A DNA stretch of 64,000 nucleotides. Source: an uncultured Lachnospiraceae bacterium. GTDB lineage: Bacteria > Bacillota > Clostridia > Lachnospirales > Lachnospiraceae. Within the stretch, counting starts at the first letter, position 1; every line of letters begins with the position of its first letter. Shown one piece after another: positions 54,270 through 63,098 of this stretch. The position numbers and the translations under genes were made by a program. Location of the stretch: positions 372,001 to 436,000 of the forward strand of contig CAJTTZ010000002.1 of NCBI GenBank assembly GCA_910579505.1, in the 5' to 3' direction. Below the pieces are notes generated by a model. It was not told where the DNA came from. It did not search any database and worked only from the letters and a program-made list of their open reading frames with translations.

Positions 54270-56565
54270 CTACGTCCGTCAGCTCCTCTCCCTGTGCCCG
54301 TCTGCGGGACTGAAACCATTTGTCGCCCCATCCCCGGTAAAAGCAGTAAATAATCGTCAGCGCAGACACCACATCCGCAATCACAAATCCCGGCACCGGC
54401 CCGTAGCGCACATAAATCTGATGCGCTGCGCCGTCCCCATTTACAAAAAAGCGCATCCTTCCGCCTTCGCCCTGCTCTATCTTCACGGGCTGTCCAAGCT
54501 CATCCTTTGCCCGGTATCCCCGGTAGTTCTGCAGGGGCAGTTCAATATATGCCTCGGAGGAAACCGCCGTATAGGACACGGCCGCCTTCGTTCCCTCCTT
54601 CTTAAAATCATGCACGGACACATCTCCGATATCTGACAAAACCACACTGGTGGTCAGTTTGTCGTCCGTTGCGTCAATCAGCCGCCATTCGTGAGGATAA
54701 AACAGGCCCACACTGGTGCCCAGCTTCGTCTCGTGCCCCTTGGATGCTGCCGACTGCGCGTTTTTATATGGCACATGGTTGTTGTCTGTGGGCACTGTGA
54801 TGATAACCAGAAGGCTCAAGCCAACCAGCATCGCTGCAATCACATTCTGGTAAGGTTTCAAAAACTCTGATCTGGCAAGGCAGACCGCCCCGACAAAGAG
54901 AAAACATGCCGACGCGGGCCCCAAAAAACGCCAGGGAAATTGCAGCATCGTAGCAATATTCCTAAAAAAGTCATTTGCCATAAGCGCTCTGCTCGGAAAA
55001 TATCCCGTAGTCAGAAAAACAAAAATACCGCCAAGCGCAAAGAGGTACAGTAAATAGCCGTCACCCCCGCTTACCCGCCCGCGCTTTTCGCACAGAAGGT
55101 AAACAACTCCAATCCCCAGACAGCCCAGAAGGGCAAGTCCCAGTGAGAAATACTGCTTATTATACAGGCTTATGGACTGCGTCATATTGGACAGGTTGAT
55201 CGACTGCTCGTAGTAACCGCTCCACCGCAAAACCTCTTTGTCCAGATCCTCATTGTAGTAATAGTACAAGAACGGTGCCACATACCATGCATTCAGCAAA
55301 ACAGTGAACACCGCCGCCTTTATCAACTCCACATACCTCTTTTCTGTCACAATACGCACACAATAAAGAAGCACGGTGACTGCACAGACTACCGCCACAT
55401 AAGCCACACTCAGGATGTGGCTCTGCAGTGCGCCCGAAAATCCGATTACAAGAAAATACCATTTTTTCCGATCACCCATAACAATATGGTAAAGTCCCGC
55501 AATCACCATCGGCCAGAACACCAGTGCCAGTGTCTCTCCCAGATCCCCTCTGGACAGCATGTTGGTAAACCGATAAGGCATCAACGTGTAGAGCACTACT
55601 GCCAACAGTACGCTCCGCCTGGATTTCACCATGGATTTCACCGCCACATAGGCGCAGACCGCTGAGCCTAAATTCGACAGGAAAAGCAATACCTTATACG
55701 AAAAGGCCAGCGATACCCTGCCTATGCGCAGAAATGCGCCTAAATACAAAAACAGATAGGGATACATGGCATTCATATAGCCGTTATTCTGTAACCCCTG
55801 CGGCAGGATATTGACAGGAATCACCTGTCCGTCAAGGATGCCGTCCTTAAGCCCCTCCAGTCTGGCCAGATGATAGCAGAGGTCATCCGCATTATACAGA
55901 TATGTCTGCATAATGGGCGTTGTCGCAAGAAGTGCCGCTCCCAGAATCACGCCGGCGTCCACAAGTCCTTCCCCGGAAATTTGCCTGCCGCTTCTCACAT
56001 ACAGCCAGCAGGCAAGATGCAGCAGCAGAAAAACCCCAATCATAAAGTAAGTGTCCGTGTAAAAAAGCGTGCGGGGCGCGATGGAAAATTTTCGGATAGT
56101 GAGCGTGCCGCTCCCACTGTAGTTGACCCGAAACTGCAGTTCTTTCGCGTCTTTGGAAAGCGCAAAATCAACTGTCATCTCCTTTTTGTCAGATGCAATC
56201 GGCCACGCCGCAATCTTGCTCCCCTGCTCCCACAATTCCAGCACACTGCCTTCCTGATCAACACTATAGCTCATGGATGTCGTATACGCGCCCCTGTTCA
56301 TAACATAGGCCGGCGTGCTCGCCACCGAACTGTATCCTGCCAGAATATCCCCCAGGGTCCTTATATCCTCCGAGTCAATTAGTCCTGTCGAATTCTTAAT
56401 TACCAGGGCATTCTCCGTATTGATCAGTCCCATGGTATGCTGCAGCTCAATACCGTCATAAACAATCGGCTGCTTTCCCTCGTCCCCCAGCCATAGGAGG
56501 ACAACAAACAACACTGCCAGCGACACATATATAATTTTTGCCTTCAGTGAGATTTCTTCTGTCAT
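54259..56565 (-). CDS. Large polytopic membrane protein, YfhO/GT-C-like
   Basis: 768 residues. An N-terminal anchor and extracytoplasmic beta-rich domain (about 30-165) precede some thirteen helices and a C-terminal extracytoplasmic domain (about 615-725). The loop YNADDLCYHLARLEGLKDG and the PWRFLGPASA segment resemble YfhO-type GT-C proteins. Likely attaches a sugar from a polyprenyl-phosphate donor outside the membrane. The ATG at 56565 is taken; a GTG at 56607 directly follows the pseC stop and is possible. Confidence 0.75.
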   Translation of the reverse strand: MTEEISLKAKIIYVSLAVLFVVLLWLGDEGKQPIVYDGIELQHTMGLINTENALVIKNSTGLIDSEDIRTLGDILAGYSSVASTPAYVMNRGAYTTSMSYSVDQEGSVLELWEQGSKIAAWPIASDKKEMTVDFALSKDAKELQFRVNYSGSGTLTIRKFSIAPRTLFYTDTYFMIGVFLLLHLACWLYVRSGRQISGEGLVDAGVILGAALLATTPIMQTYLYNADDLCYHLARLEGLKDGILDGQVIPVNILPQGLQNNGYMNAMYPYLFLYLGAFLRIGRVSLAFSYKVLLFLSNLGSAVCAYVAVKSMVKSRRSVLLAVVLYTLMPYRFTNMLSRGDLGETLALVFWPMVIAGLYHIVMGDRKKWYFLVIGFSGALQSHILSVAYVAVVCAVTVLLYCVRIVTEKRYVELIKAAVFTVLLNAWYVAPFLYYYYNEDLDKEVLRWSGYYEQSINLSNMTQSISLYNKQYFSLGLALLGCLGIGVVYLLCEKRGRVSGGDGYLLYLFALGGIFVFLTTGYFPSRALMANDFFRNIATMLQFPWRFLGPASACFLFVGAVCLARSEFLKPYQNVIAAMLVGLSLLVIITVPTDNNHVPYKNAQSAASKGHETKLGTSVGLFYPHEWRLIDATDDKLTTSVVLSDIGDVSVHDFKKEGTKAAVSYTAVSSEAYIELPLQNYRGYRAKDELGQPVKIEQGEGGRMRFFVNGDGAAHQIYVRYGPVPGFVIADVVSALTIIYCFYRGWGDKWFQSRRRAQGEELTDVDET

Positions 56566-56610
56566 TTCTCTTTCTGTTCCTCTGTTTTCCGTTATCGCTC
56601 CCTGCACAGC

Positions 56611-57810
56611 CTACACGCGGTAAAAATCTGCAATCTTTCTCACCGCCTCAATCACGTTCTCCACATCCTCGTCGCTCATCGCATAGTAGAGCGGCAGAGA
56701 GATGATTTCCCCATAGAGTTTTTCCGCGTTGGGACAAATTCCCCGTTTATAGCCAAGCTTTTCATAGTAAGGGAAATAATAAGTCGGTATGTAATGCACG
56801 TTACAGCATACATTCTCCGCCGCCAGCGCAGCAAAAAACTGCTTTCTGTCAATCGTCAGCTTCTCCGGCACAAGCCGCAGGATATACAGATGCCTCGTGG
56901 TATCCGACTCCGGAATCTCGCGCTGGACAAAGAGCTCCGGCATTTTGGAAAACGCCTCGTCATATCGCTTTACAATCTCTTTTCTGCGGCGGCCAAACAT
57001 GGGCAGCTTGTCAAGCTGGCTGATTATCAGCGCCGCCTGCATGTCCGTCATGCGATAATTAAAACCGAGGGCAATCTGCTCATAATACCATGGGCCGTCC
57101 GGCTCATGCTCCAGCAGACTCTCATCTCTCGTGATGCCATGTGCACGGAATAAAAGCAGTTTGTTATAAAGCGCTTCATCATTTGTCAGCACCGCGCCGC
57201 CCTCGCCGCCCGTCACCGTCTTAACGGGATGAAAGCTGAACGTGGTCATATCGGACAGGGAACCGTTAGGCTGTCCCTTATATTTTGTGCCGATCACATG
57301 GGCGCCGTCCTCAATCAGCGTCAGGCCGTGCCTTTTACAGATATCCCGGAGAGGATCAAGCGCCGCGGACTGCCCTGTATAATCAACTGCAACCACCGCT
57401 TTTGTCGCCGGCGTGATGGCTGCCTCCACTTTCTTTGGATCAATATTGTAAGTTTCGGGATCAATATCCGCAAAAACAGGTCTCGCACCGCAGTAAAGCG
57501 CGCAGTTCGCCGATGCCGCAAACGTGATGGGCGTGGTGATGACCTCATCCCCCTCTTTCACTCCCGCTGCCAATGCCGCCATATGCAGCGCCGCCGTACC
57601 GTTGGCACAGACCACCGCATACTTCGCTCCCGTCAGCGTACAGAGTTTATTTTCCAGCTCCCCGATTTTCGGCCCGCACGTCAGGTAATCACTCTTCATG
57701 ACATCCACCACAGCCTGAATATCCGCATCGTCTATATACTGGTGCCCGTAATAAATAGGCGTCTCCCTCACGGGCTTCCCACCCTCAATTGCCGGTTTTT
57801 CCATTGTCAC
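56611..57810 (-). CDS. pseC: UDP-4-amino-4,6-dideoxy-N-acetyl-L-altrosamine transaminase
   Basis: 399 residues. PLP Lys is Lys197 in SFHPVKTVTGGEGG, and PITFAASANCALYCGARPVFAD with YKRGICPNAEKLY are typical of PseC. It aminates the 4-keto product of PseB. GTG at 57810 has GGAGG 5 nt upstream; an ATG two codons later is 11 nt from the same site. A perfect hairpin lies between this gene and pseB. Confidence 0.93.
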   Translation of the reverse strand: MTMEKPAIEGGKPVRETPIYYGHQYIDDADIQAVVDVMKSDYLTCGPKIGELENKLCTLTGAKYAVVCANGTAALHMAALAAGVKEGDEVITTPITFAASANCALYCGARPVFADIDPETYNIDPKKVEAAITPATKAVVAVDYTGQSAALDPLRDICKRHGLTLIEDGAHVIGTKYKGQPNGSLSDMTTFSFHPVKTVTGGEGGAVLTNDEALYNKLLLFRAHGITRDESLLEHEPDGPWYYEQIALGFNYRMTDMQAALIISQLDKLPMFGRRRKEIVKRYDEAFSKMPELFVQREIPESDTTRHLYILRLVPEKLTIDRKQFFAALAAENVCCNVHYIPTYYFPYYEKLGYKRGICPNAEKLYGEIISLPLYYAMSDEDVENVIEAVRKIADFYRV

Positions 57811-57837
57811 ATATTCCTCCGCTATTTAAATCAAAGC

Positions 57838-57865
57838 GGAGAATGCCTCTGTTTTGGCATTCTCC
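57838..57865. repeat. Perfect 10-bp inverted repeat between pseB and pseC
   Basis: GGAGAATGCC and GGCATTCTCC flank an 8-base TCTGTTTT loop. There is no U-tract in the minus-strand RNA, so it is not a standard terminator; it may protect or separate the pseC message. Confidence 0.7.
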
Positions 57866-57889
57866 CGCATGTCTTTCTCTGTTGTCCTA

Positions 57890-58885
57890 TTATTTTTCCA
57901 GCTCTACATCTTTTAACAGCGCACGGATTTCATCCACGCCTATCCATTCGGTATTGTTGTCGGAACTGTAATGGAAGCCCTCCTCCACCTTCCGGCCGGA
58001 AAGATCGGGCTGCTGTCTGTTGTTCCAAGTCATCTGCGGATAGACAATAAAATGCCTGTCATACTCATAGGTAGTCGCGGAATCCTCTGTCGTCACCATG
58101 ATCTCATGCAGCTTCTCTCCCGGTCTGATGCCGGTTTCCTTCATTTTGCACCCGGGCAGCATAGCCTCCGCCAGATCCGTAATCTTAAAGGAAGGGATCT
58201 TACTGATAAAAGTTTCCCCGCCGTTGGCCTCCGCGAGCGCCTTAATGACCAGCTCCACACCCTGCGTCAGGCTGATCCAGAACCGTGTCATGCGCAGATC
58301 CGTAATAGGAAGCTCCTTCGCCCCTTCCTGAATCAGCTTGTGGAAGAAAGGAATGACAGAGCCTCTGCTGCCTGCCACGTTTCCATACCTCACTATGGAA
58401 AAACTGATATCCTTCGTACCCACGTAAGCATTCGCAGCCACAAACAGCTTGTCCGACACAAGCTTCGTCCCGCCGTAAAGATTTACCGGGTTCACCGCCT
58501 TGTCCGTGGACAGTGCCACAACCTTGCGCACCCCCGTATCAAGCGCTGCGTCAATCACGTTCATGGCGCCATGGATGTTCGTCTTAATTGCCTCATTCGG
58601 GTTGTATTCACATGCGGGCACCTGCTTTAAAGCCGCCGCGTGAATGATGTAATCCACACCCTCGCAGGCGCGTTTCAGACGTTCCACATCACGCACGTCA
58701 CCGATAAAAAACCGAAGCTTTTCCTCGTACTCCTTAAACTCGTTTGCCATCATCCACTGTTTAAACTCATCTCTTGAATAGATGATAATTTTTTTTGGTT
58801 CATAGTTCGTCAGTACGTATCTGGTAAAGCATTTTCCGAAAGAGCCCGTTCCCCCGGTTATCAATATGGTTTTGTCTTTTAACAT
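57890..58885 (-). CDS. pseB: UDP-GlcNAc 4,6-dehydratase (inverting)
   Basis: 331 residues, SDR. ILITGGTGSFGKCF binds NADP, and STDKAVNPVNLYGGTK with NVAGSRGSVIPFF are PseB/FlaA1 signatures. It makes the 4-keto-6-deoxy-L-altro sugar that starts the pseudaminic acid pathway. AAAGGAG precedes the ATG. It follows mtnA and a repeat copy at 58924-58938. Confidence 0.94.
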   Translation of the reverse strand: MLKDKTILITGGTGSFGKCFTRYVLTNYEPKKIIIYSRDEFKQWMMANEFKEYEEKLRFFIGDVRDVERLKRACEGVDYIIHAAALKQVPACEYNPNEAIKTNIHGAMNVIDAALDTGVRKVVALSTDKAVNPVNLYGGTKLVSDKLFVAANAYVGTKDISFSIVRYGNVAGSRGSVIPFFHKLIQEGAKELPITDLRMTRFWISLTQGVELVIKALAEANGGETFISKIPSFKITDLAEAMLPGCKMKETGIRPGEKLHEIMVTTEDSATTYEYDRHFIVYPQMTWNNRQQPDLSGRKVEEGFHYSSDNNTEWIGVDEIRALLKDVELEK

Positions 58886-58923
58886 AAATCTCCTTTCTTT
58901 CGGTGCTGAGAATGCCGCTTTTT

Positions 58924-58938
58924 AGAAGTTCTTCTCAC
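58924..58938 (-). repeat. 15-base repeat GTGAGAAGAACTTCT, copy 3
   Basis: Overlaps the mtnA stop codon and runs into the mtnA-pseB gap. The following AAAAAGCGGCATTC resembles the sequence after copy 2 and the GAATGCC of the nearby hairpin. Confidence 0.7.
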
Positions 58939-59996
58939 ACTATGCCAAGTTCCCGAAACGCCTTCTCATAAGGCGCCCTGCATAGCCCCTTTTCTGTAAT
59001 AATGCCTGTAATCAGTGAATGGTCTGTCACATCAAAAGCGGGATTATAAACCTTTACGCCATCCGGCGCCATCCGCTCCTTATACCACATCTCAGTGACC
59101 TCCGACGCCTCCCGCTCCTCAATGGGAATCTGTTCCCCTGTCGCAAGCGACATGTCTATGGTTGAGCTGGGAGCGCATACATAGAAGGGAATCCCATAAT
59201 GTTTCGCCAGCACGGCTACCCCCGAAGTGCCGATTTTGTTGGCGGTATCGCCGTTTGCCGCCACCCGGTCGCAGCCCACAAAAACCAGATTCACAAGACC
59301 GCCCTTCATCACGGTGGATGCCATATTGTCACAGATCAAAGTCGTGTCGATACCCGCTCCCTGCAGTTCAAAGGCTGTCAGTCTCGCTCCCTGCAGCAGA
59401 GGTCTTGTCTCGTCACAGTATACCCGGAAATCTGTCATCCCATGCTCAAGCGCCACGTACATGGGCGCCGTTGCCGTACCGTATTTTGCCGTGGCAAGCG
59501 TTCCCGCATTGCAGTGGGTGAGAATCCCGTCCCCCGGCTTAAGCAGTCCGAAACCAATCTCTCCAATGCTGCGGCTGATCGCAACATCCTCGTCCCGGAT
59601 CGCCTGCGCCTCCTCAAAAAGGCATTCCTTGATCTCCTCCACCGGTTTATCCGCATTCGTAAGCAAAACGCGTTCCATCCGGTCCAGAGCCCAGAACAGG
59701 TTCACCGCCGTTGGCCGCGAGGAGGCAAGATATTTTTTCTGCTCCCTGAATGCCGTCAGAAAAGCTGCATAATCCTGCGTTTCGATGCGGGATGCGGTAA
59801 GCGCGATCCCGTATGCGGCGCAGACGCCAATCGCCGGCGCTCCCCGAACACGCAAAAAGCGAATCGCCTCAAAAATATCTTCTATTTTCTCTGTCCGCAG
59901 CACTTTCACCGTGCCAGGCAGCAGCGTCTGGTCCAGTATCTCCAGGCAGCTCCTGTCCTCAGATAGACGGACCGTATCAAGCTTCAATGCATCCAT
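58935..59996 (-). CDS. mtnA: S-methyl-5-thioribose-1-phosphate isomerase
   Basis: 353 residues. RVRGAPAIGVCAAYG, LTHCNAGTLATAKYGTA with the catalytic Cys, and GCDRVAANGDTANKIGT with the catalytic Asp are the MtnA set. It isomerises methylthioribose-1-phosphate to methylthioribulose-1-phosphate in methionine salvage, or in the related DHAP shunt. The ATG at 59996 fits the family start; a longer frame upstream is not supported. It has a consensus promoter and precedes pseB, an unexpected neighbour. Confidence 0.94.
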   Translation of the reverse strand: MDALKLDTVRLSEDRSCLEILDQTLLPGTVKVLRTEKIEDIFEAIRFLRVRGAPAIGVCAAYGIALTASRIETQDYAAFLTAFREQKKYLASSRPTAVNLFWALDRMERVLLTNADKPVEEIKECLFEEAQAIRDEDVAISRSIGEIGFGLLKPGDGILTHCNAGTLATAKYGTATAPMYVALEHGMTDFRVYCDETRPLLQGARLTAFELQGAGIDTTLICDNMASTVMKGGLVNLVFVGCDRVAANGDTANKIGTSGVAVLAKHYGIPFYVCAPSSTIDMSLATGEQIPIEEREASEVTEMWYKERMAPDGVKVYNPAFDVTDHSLITGIITEKGLCRAPYEKAFRELGIV

Positions 59997-60100
59997 ATAA
60001 TATCCCCATCCTGTCGTACATGTCGAGGCTGCGGCTCCCCACAGCCAAATCCGCACGGTCTTCCTAGATCTGTCCGCTAAACCGCGCCTGCAATATGTTT

Positions 60101-60129
60101 ATTATAGGCAGTTTCCAGTATGCTGTCAA
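60101..60129 (-). promoter_or_regulatory. Consensus promoter before mtnA and the pse genes
   Basis: Minus strand: perfect -35 TTGACA (60129-60124), 17-base spacer, perfect -10 TATAAT (60106-60101). Leader of about 100 bases to mtnA. No riboswitch fold was recognised in the leader. Confidence 0.88.
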
Positions 60130-60139
60130 ATGCCCTTTC

Positions 60140-61945
60140 TCACGGCTGTTCCCCGCCGCTCCACGCACCCCCGCTGCCACAGTCATACCACTCAGCACAA
60201 AACTTGTGCAAATGCTGCAAATGTCCTTCCGAAAGCTTCCCATTCCCGGAAGAAACCCGCAAATACTGCGCCTCCTCGTCCTTCACGTCATCGTATAAAG
60301 GCGTATATATCACCACCGCGTCCGCAGCTGCAATCGTCGGCTCCAAAATCGGAGCTTCGCCTGCCGCGCTGACAAAATACACCCTGTCATGCTGCATCAG
60401 TTCATCCGCCACCGCCCAGATACACCATTCCTCTCCGGGCTTATAGATATAGACTGCGGGAATCTGTGCGTCCGCCTGATCTCTTGCGAGGGCAACCGCC
60501 TCTGCCGCCTCAGGATAGAGAAATTCCACGTCCGCCCGCACATAACTAAGCGCGACGGCAGCAAGACAGAAAGCTGCCGCCACCCCGGTCATCCTTTTTT
60601 CCTGCCAGCCAGTACAGACGTGAGGAATGGCAGCCGTTTCACGCCTTTCCCCTCCTGCAAGCCGCATACCCGCTGTCTGCCGGAAAACTTTCTCTGCCCC
60701 CAAAACCAAAAGCAGTACCGCGATCCCATAAACCGGAAGCTGGTAGCGGTTGGAAGTCCCGCCGAGAAGGAGCGCAGTCTTGGATACTGCCAGAAAATAC
60801 CCTGCCGCCGCAAAAAGCAGCATATAAAACGCTGCGCCGGAGAAAACCGTCTCCTCCCCGTCCCGCCCGTTCTGTGCAGTTTCCGCCTCCTCTACCCCCA
60901 CATGCCGTCCCCGCCTGTTCTGCAGCCGCACCGCCGCTGCCGCCGCCACGAGAAACAAAAGCATCAGTCCGAGCAGGCCTCCGAACACATAGCGGTTCAT
61001 CAGGTCCCAGAAAAATGTAACCCTCTCCAACGTATTAGACAGATTGAAAAAATTCTCTGTCGCCTGCGCCCCCCGCTGTCCTTTGAACATCTGTCCCGGA
61101 AAAGCCGGATAGGTCAGATACGCCAAAGCAAAGGACAGGCCCTGAAAAACACCGTACCGCAGACAGTTCCAGATGTTTCTGTCCCTCCACAGGAGCCATA
61201 TGCAAAAGGCAGTCGCCATAAAAAACAGAAAGATAAAATAGTAATACTGCGTCAAAAACCCCACATAAGTCACCGCCGCCATGGCCAGAAGAGTTCTTAC
61301 CGGGAGCCGCACCGCACACTGCCTGCCGGATCCGTCCTGTAGTCCCGTCACCTCGCGCACATGCAAAATAGCGCAGAGCAACACAAATACAGTGAGCATT
61401 TCATACATTCTGATAAACACCACACCGCTCATGGCCGCCGGGCTGAATCCATAGACAAACACCGCAAACAGCGGCAGGCGCTCATCCCTTCCCGACGCTA
61501 AATATGACAAATATGCCAGCAGTATCAAATTTATACCGTGGAAAAAGAGATTGACCGACAGGCCTATCCACTTTGAGAACACGCCCGGCACAAGGGACGC
61601 CACCGTGTGAAACGCCCAGTAGTACATGGGCGGGTGCACATCCCATGACTGCACCTGTTTTACCAGCCCATACCGAAACCGTTCCCCCGGCAGCACCACA
61701 AACTCATTGCGGTACTCATCCCGCTCCATCCACTTTCCGTCCTCCACGTAAAAGCCGTTGGTGCGCGCAGTGGAATAATAAGTGTAAAACTCATCCTCAT
61801 GGAATCCCTGTTTTCGTGTGCAGAACCAGAAAGCAGCCGCCATCTGCAGGAGCCAGAGCACGACGAAGCACATGAAATATTTTCTTTTCTTTCTGCTATT
61901 TTGCCCACTCATGTCCGACTCTCCCGCTTTCACACCGCCCCGCAT
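60140..61945 (-). CDS. GT-C/ArnT-like membrane glycosyltransferase
   Basis: 601 residues with about eleven helices. The first loop reads FHEDEFYTYYSTA, and DVHPPMYYWAFHTV follows, matching the D-E...HPP.Y pattern of GT39/ArnT enzymes that use polyprenyl-phosphate sugars. AAGGA lies 6 nt before the ATG at 61945; an internal ATG at 61912 is also possible. It is the last gene before the mtnA promoter. Confidence 0.82.
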   Translation of the reverse strand: MRGGVKAGESDMSGQNSRKKRKYFMCFVVLWLLQMAAAFWFCTRKQGFHEDEFYTYYSTARTNGFYVEDGKWMERDEYRNEFVVLPGERFRYGLVKQVQSWDVHPPMYYWAFHTVASLVPGVFSKWIGLSVNLFFHGINLILLAYLSYLASGRDERLPLFAVFVYGFSPAAMSGVVFIRMYEMLTVFVLLCAILHVREVTGLQDGSGRQCAVRLPVRTLLAMAAVTYVGFLTQYYYFIFLFFMATAFCIWLLWRDRNIWNCLRYGVFQGLSFALAYLTYPAFPGQMFKGQRGAQATENFFNLSNTLERVTFFWDLMNRYVFGGLLGLMLLFLVAAAAAVRLQNRRGRHVGVEEAETAQNGRDGEETVFSGAAFYMLLFAAAGYFLAVSKTALLLGGTSNRYQLPVYGIAVLLLVLGAEKVFRQTAGMRLAGGERRETAAIPHVCTGWQEKRMTGVAAAFCLAAVALSYVRADVEFLYPEAAEAVALARDQADAQIPAVYIYKPGEEWCIWAVADELMQHDRVYFVSAAGEAPILEPTIAAADAVVIYTPLYDDVKDEEAQYLRVSSGNGKLSEGHLQHLHKFCAEWYDCGSGGAWSGGEQP

Positions 61946-61975
61946 CCAACTTCCTTCCGCGCAAACTGTCTGCCG

Positions 61976-62977
61976 CTACCCCATCTTATTCCTCAGCTTC
62001 ATGATTCTCCCATGCACACCCCTGACCGTCCGCGGCGCAGCCGTAAGCAGCAGCAGGTACGTTTTATTCTTCCTCGTCAGGTAAGGGTTTATTACGGTAT
62101 CGCCCACATGCCGCCGCAGATATTTTTTCACATTATGATAAAAAGCATTGTCCCCCCTCATCTGGGAAAGAGGCACATGCAGCATATAGTCCAGCCTCTG
62201 GTAGAGATTGAAGCGCACCGCATATTCATGCAGCGCAGGATATTTTCTGTCCACCAGTTCCTGCACCTTATCCGCATTTTCCACGATATCCAGAAACACC
62301 CGGGAAAAGCTGTCCTTCGTCCGTTTTCTGGTGGTGCTCTCCCGCCTGCAGACCACATGGTACCCCTGTTTGGGCAAAATGCAGATTCCTGCAATTTCCT
62401 GCAATATATCTAAAAGCAGCCGGAAATCCTCGTTCAGTTCCCCTTCCGGGAACCGGTGCCCTGCAAAGATTTCCCGCAGAAACAGCTTGGTACAAAAAGA
62501 GCTGTCTCCCCTGTGCAGGAGAAGTTCTTTTATAAAAGTTTCCGAATCACAGAACCGCTCGTTTTCCGGCGGTATACAGATATCCGGCAAGCGTTTCCCC
62601 TCCTCGTCCACCTCGTCACGAGATATCTGCACCACGGGATATTTCCCCTCCTCCAACGCGCGGGCCATTTCCTCATACACATAGCTGTCTATATAGTCGT
62701 CGCTGTCCACAAACCCGATATAATCCCCGGACGCCATGGCAAGTCCTGCATTTCTGGCCGAAGAAGCGCCGCCGTTTTCCTTATGGCGCACGAGAATGCG
62801 CGCATCCTCCGCCGCCAGCCGCTCGCACAGTTCCCCCGTCCCGTCTGTGGAACCGTCGTCAACCAAAAGAATTTCCAGCCCTTCATAAGTCTGGGCGCAG
62901 AGAGACCGCACGCATCTTTCCAGGCAGTCTATGGAATTGTACACTGGCACAATCACACTGATCTTTTTCGTTCCCAT
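61976..62977 (-). CDS. Glycosyltransferase family 2
   Basis: 333 residues. ISVIVPVYNSIDCLERCVRS, LVDDGSTDGT and GFVDSDDYID give the GT-A donor and DxD sites. The ATG at 62977 has GGAG 9 nt upstream; a GTG 15 bases earlier is not needed. Probably adds a sugar during repeat-unit assembly. Confidence 0.93.
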   Translation of the reverse strand: MGTKKISVIVPVYNSIDCLERCVRSLCAQTYEGLEILLVDDGSTDGTGELCERLAAEDARILVRHKENGGASSARNAGLAMASGDYIGFVDSDDYIDSYVYEEMARALEEGKYPVVQISRDEVDEEGKRLPDICIPPENERFCDSETFIKELLLHRGDSSFCTKLFLREIFAGHRFPEGELNEDFRLLLDILQEIAGICILPKQGYHVVCRRESTTRKRTKDSFSRVFLDIVENADKVQELVDRKYPALHEYAVRFNLYQRLDYMLHVPLSQMRGDNAFYHNVKKYLRRHVGDTVINPYLTRKNKTYLLLLTAAPRTVRGVHGRIMKLRNKMG

Positions 62978-63098
62978 CCGCCCCTTCTCCACACCTTTCT
63001 TTACCGTTTGCCTTTCTGCCGTTCCTTCTCAGCCAGCGTCCACACAGCGTTCACTCAAGTCTGTTTCACAGCCACAAACCGGGTATGCCACAGTCCTA

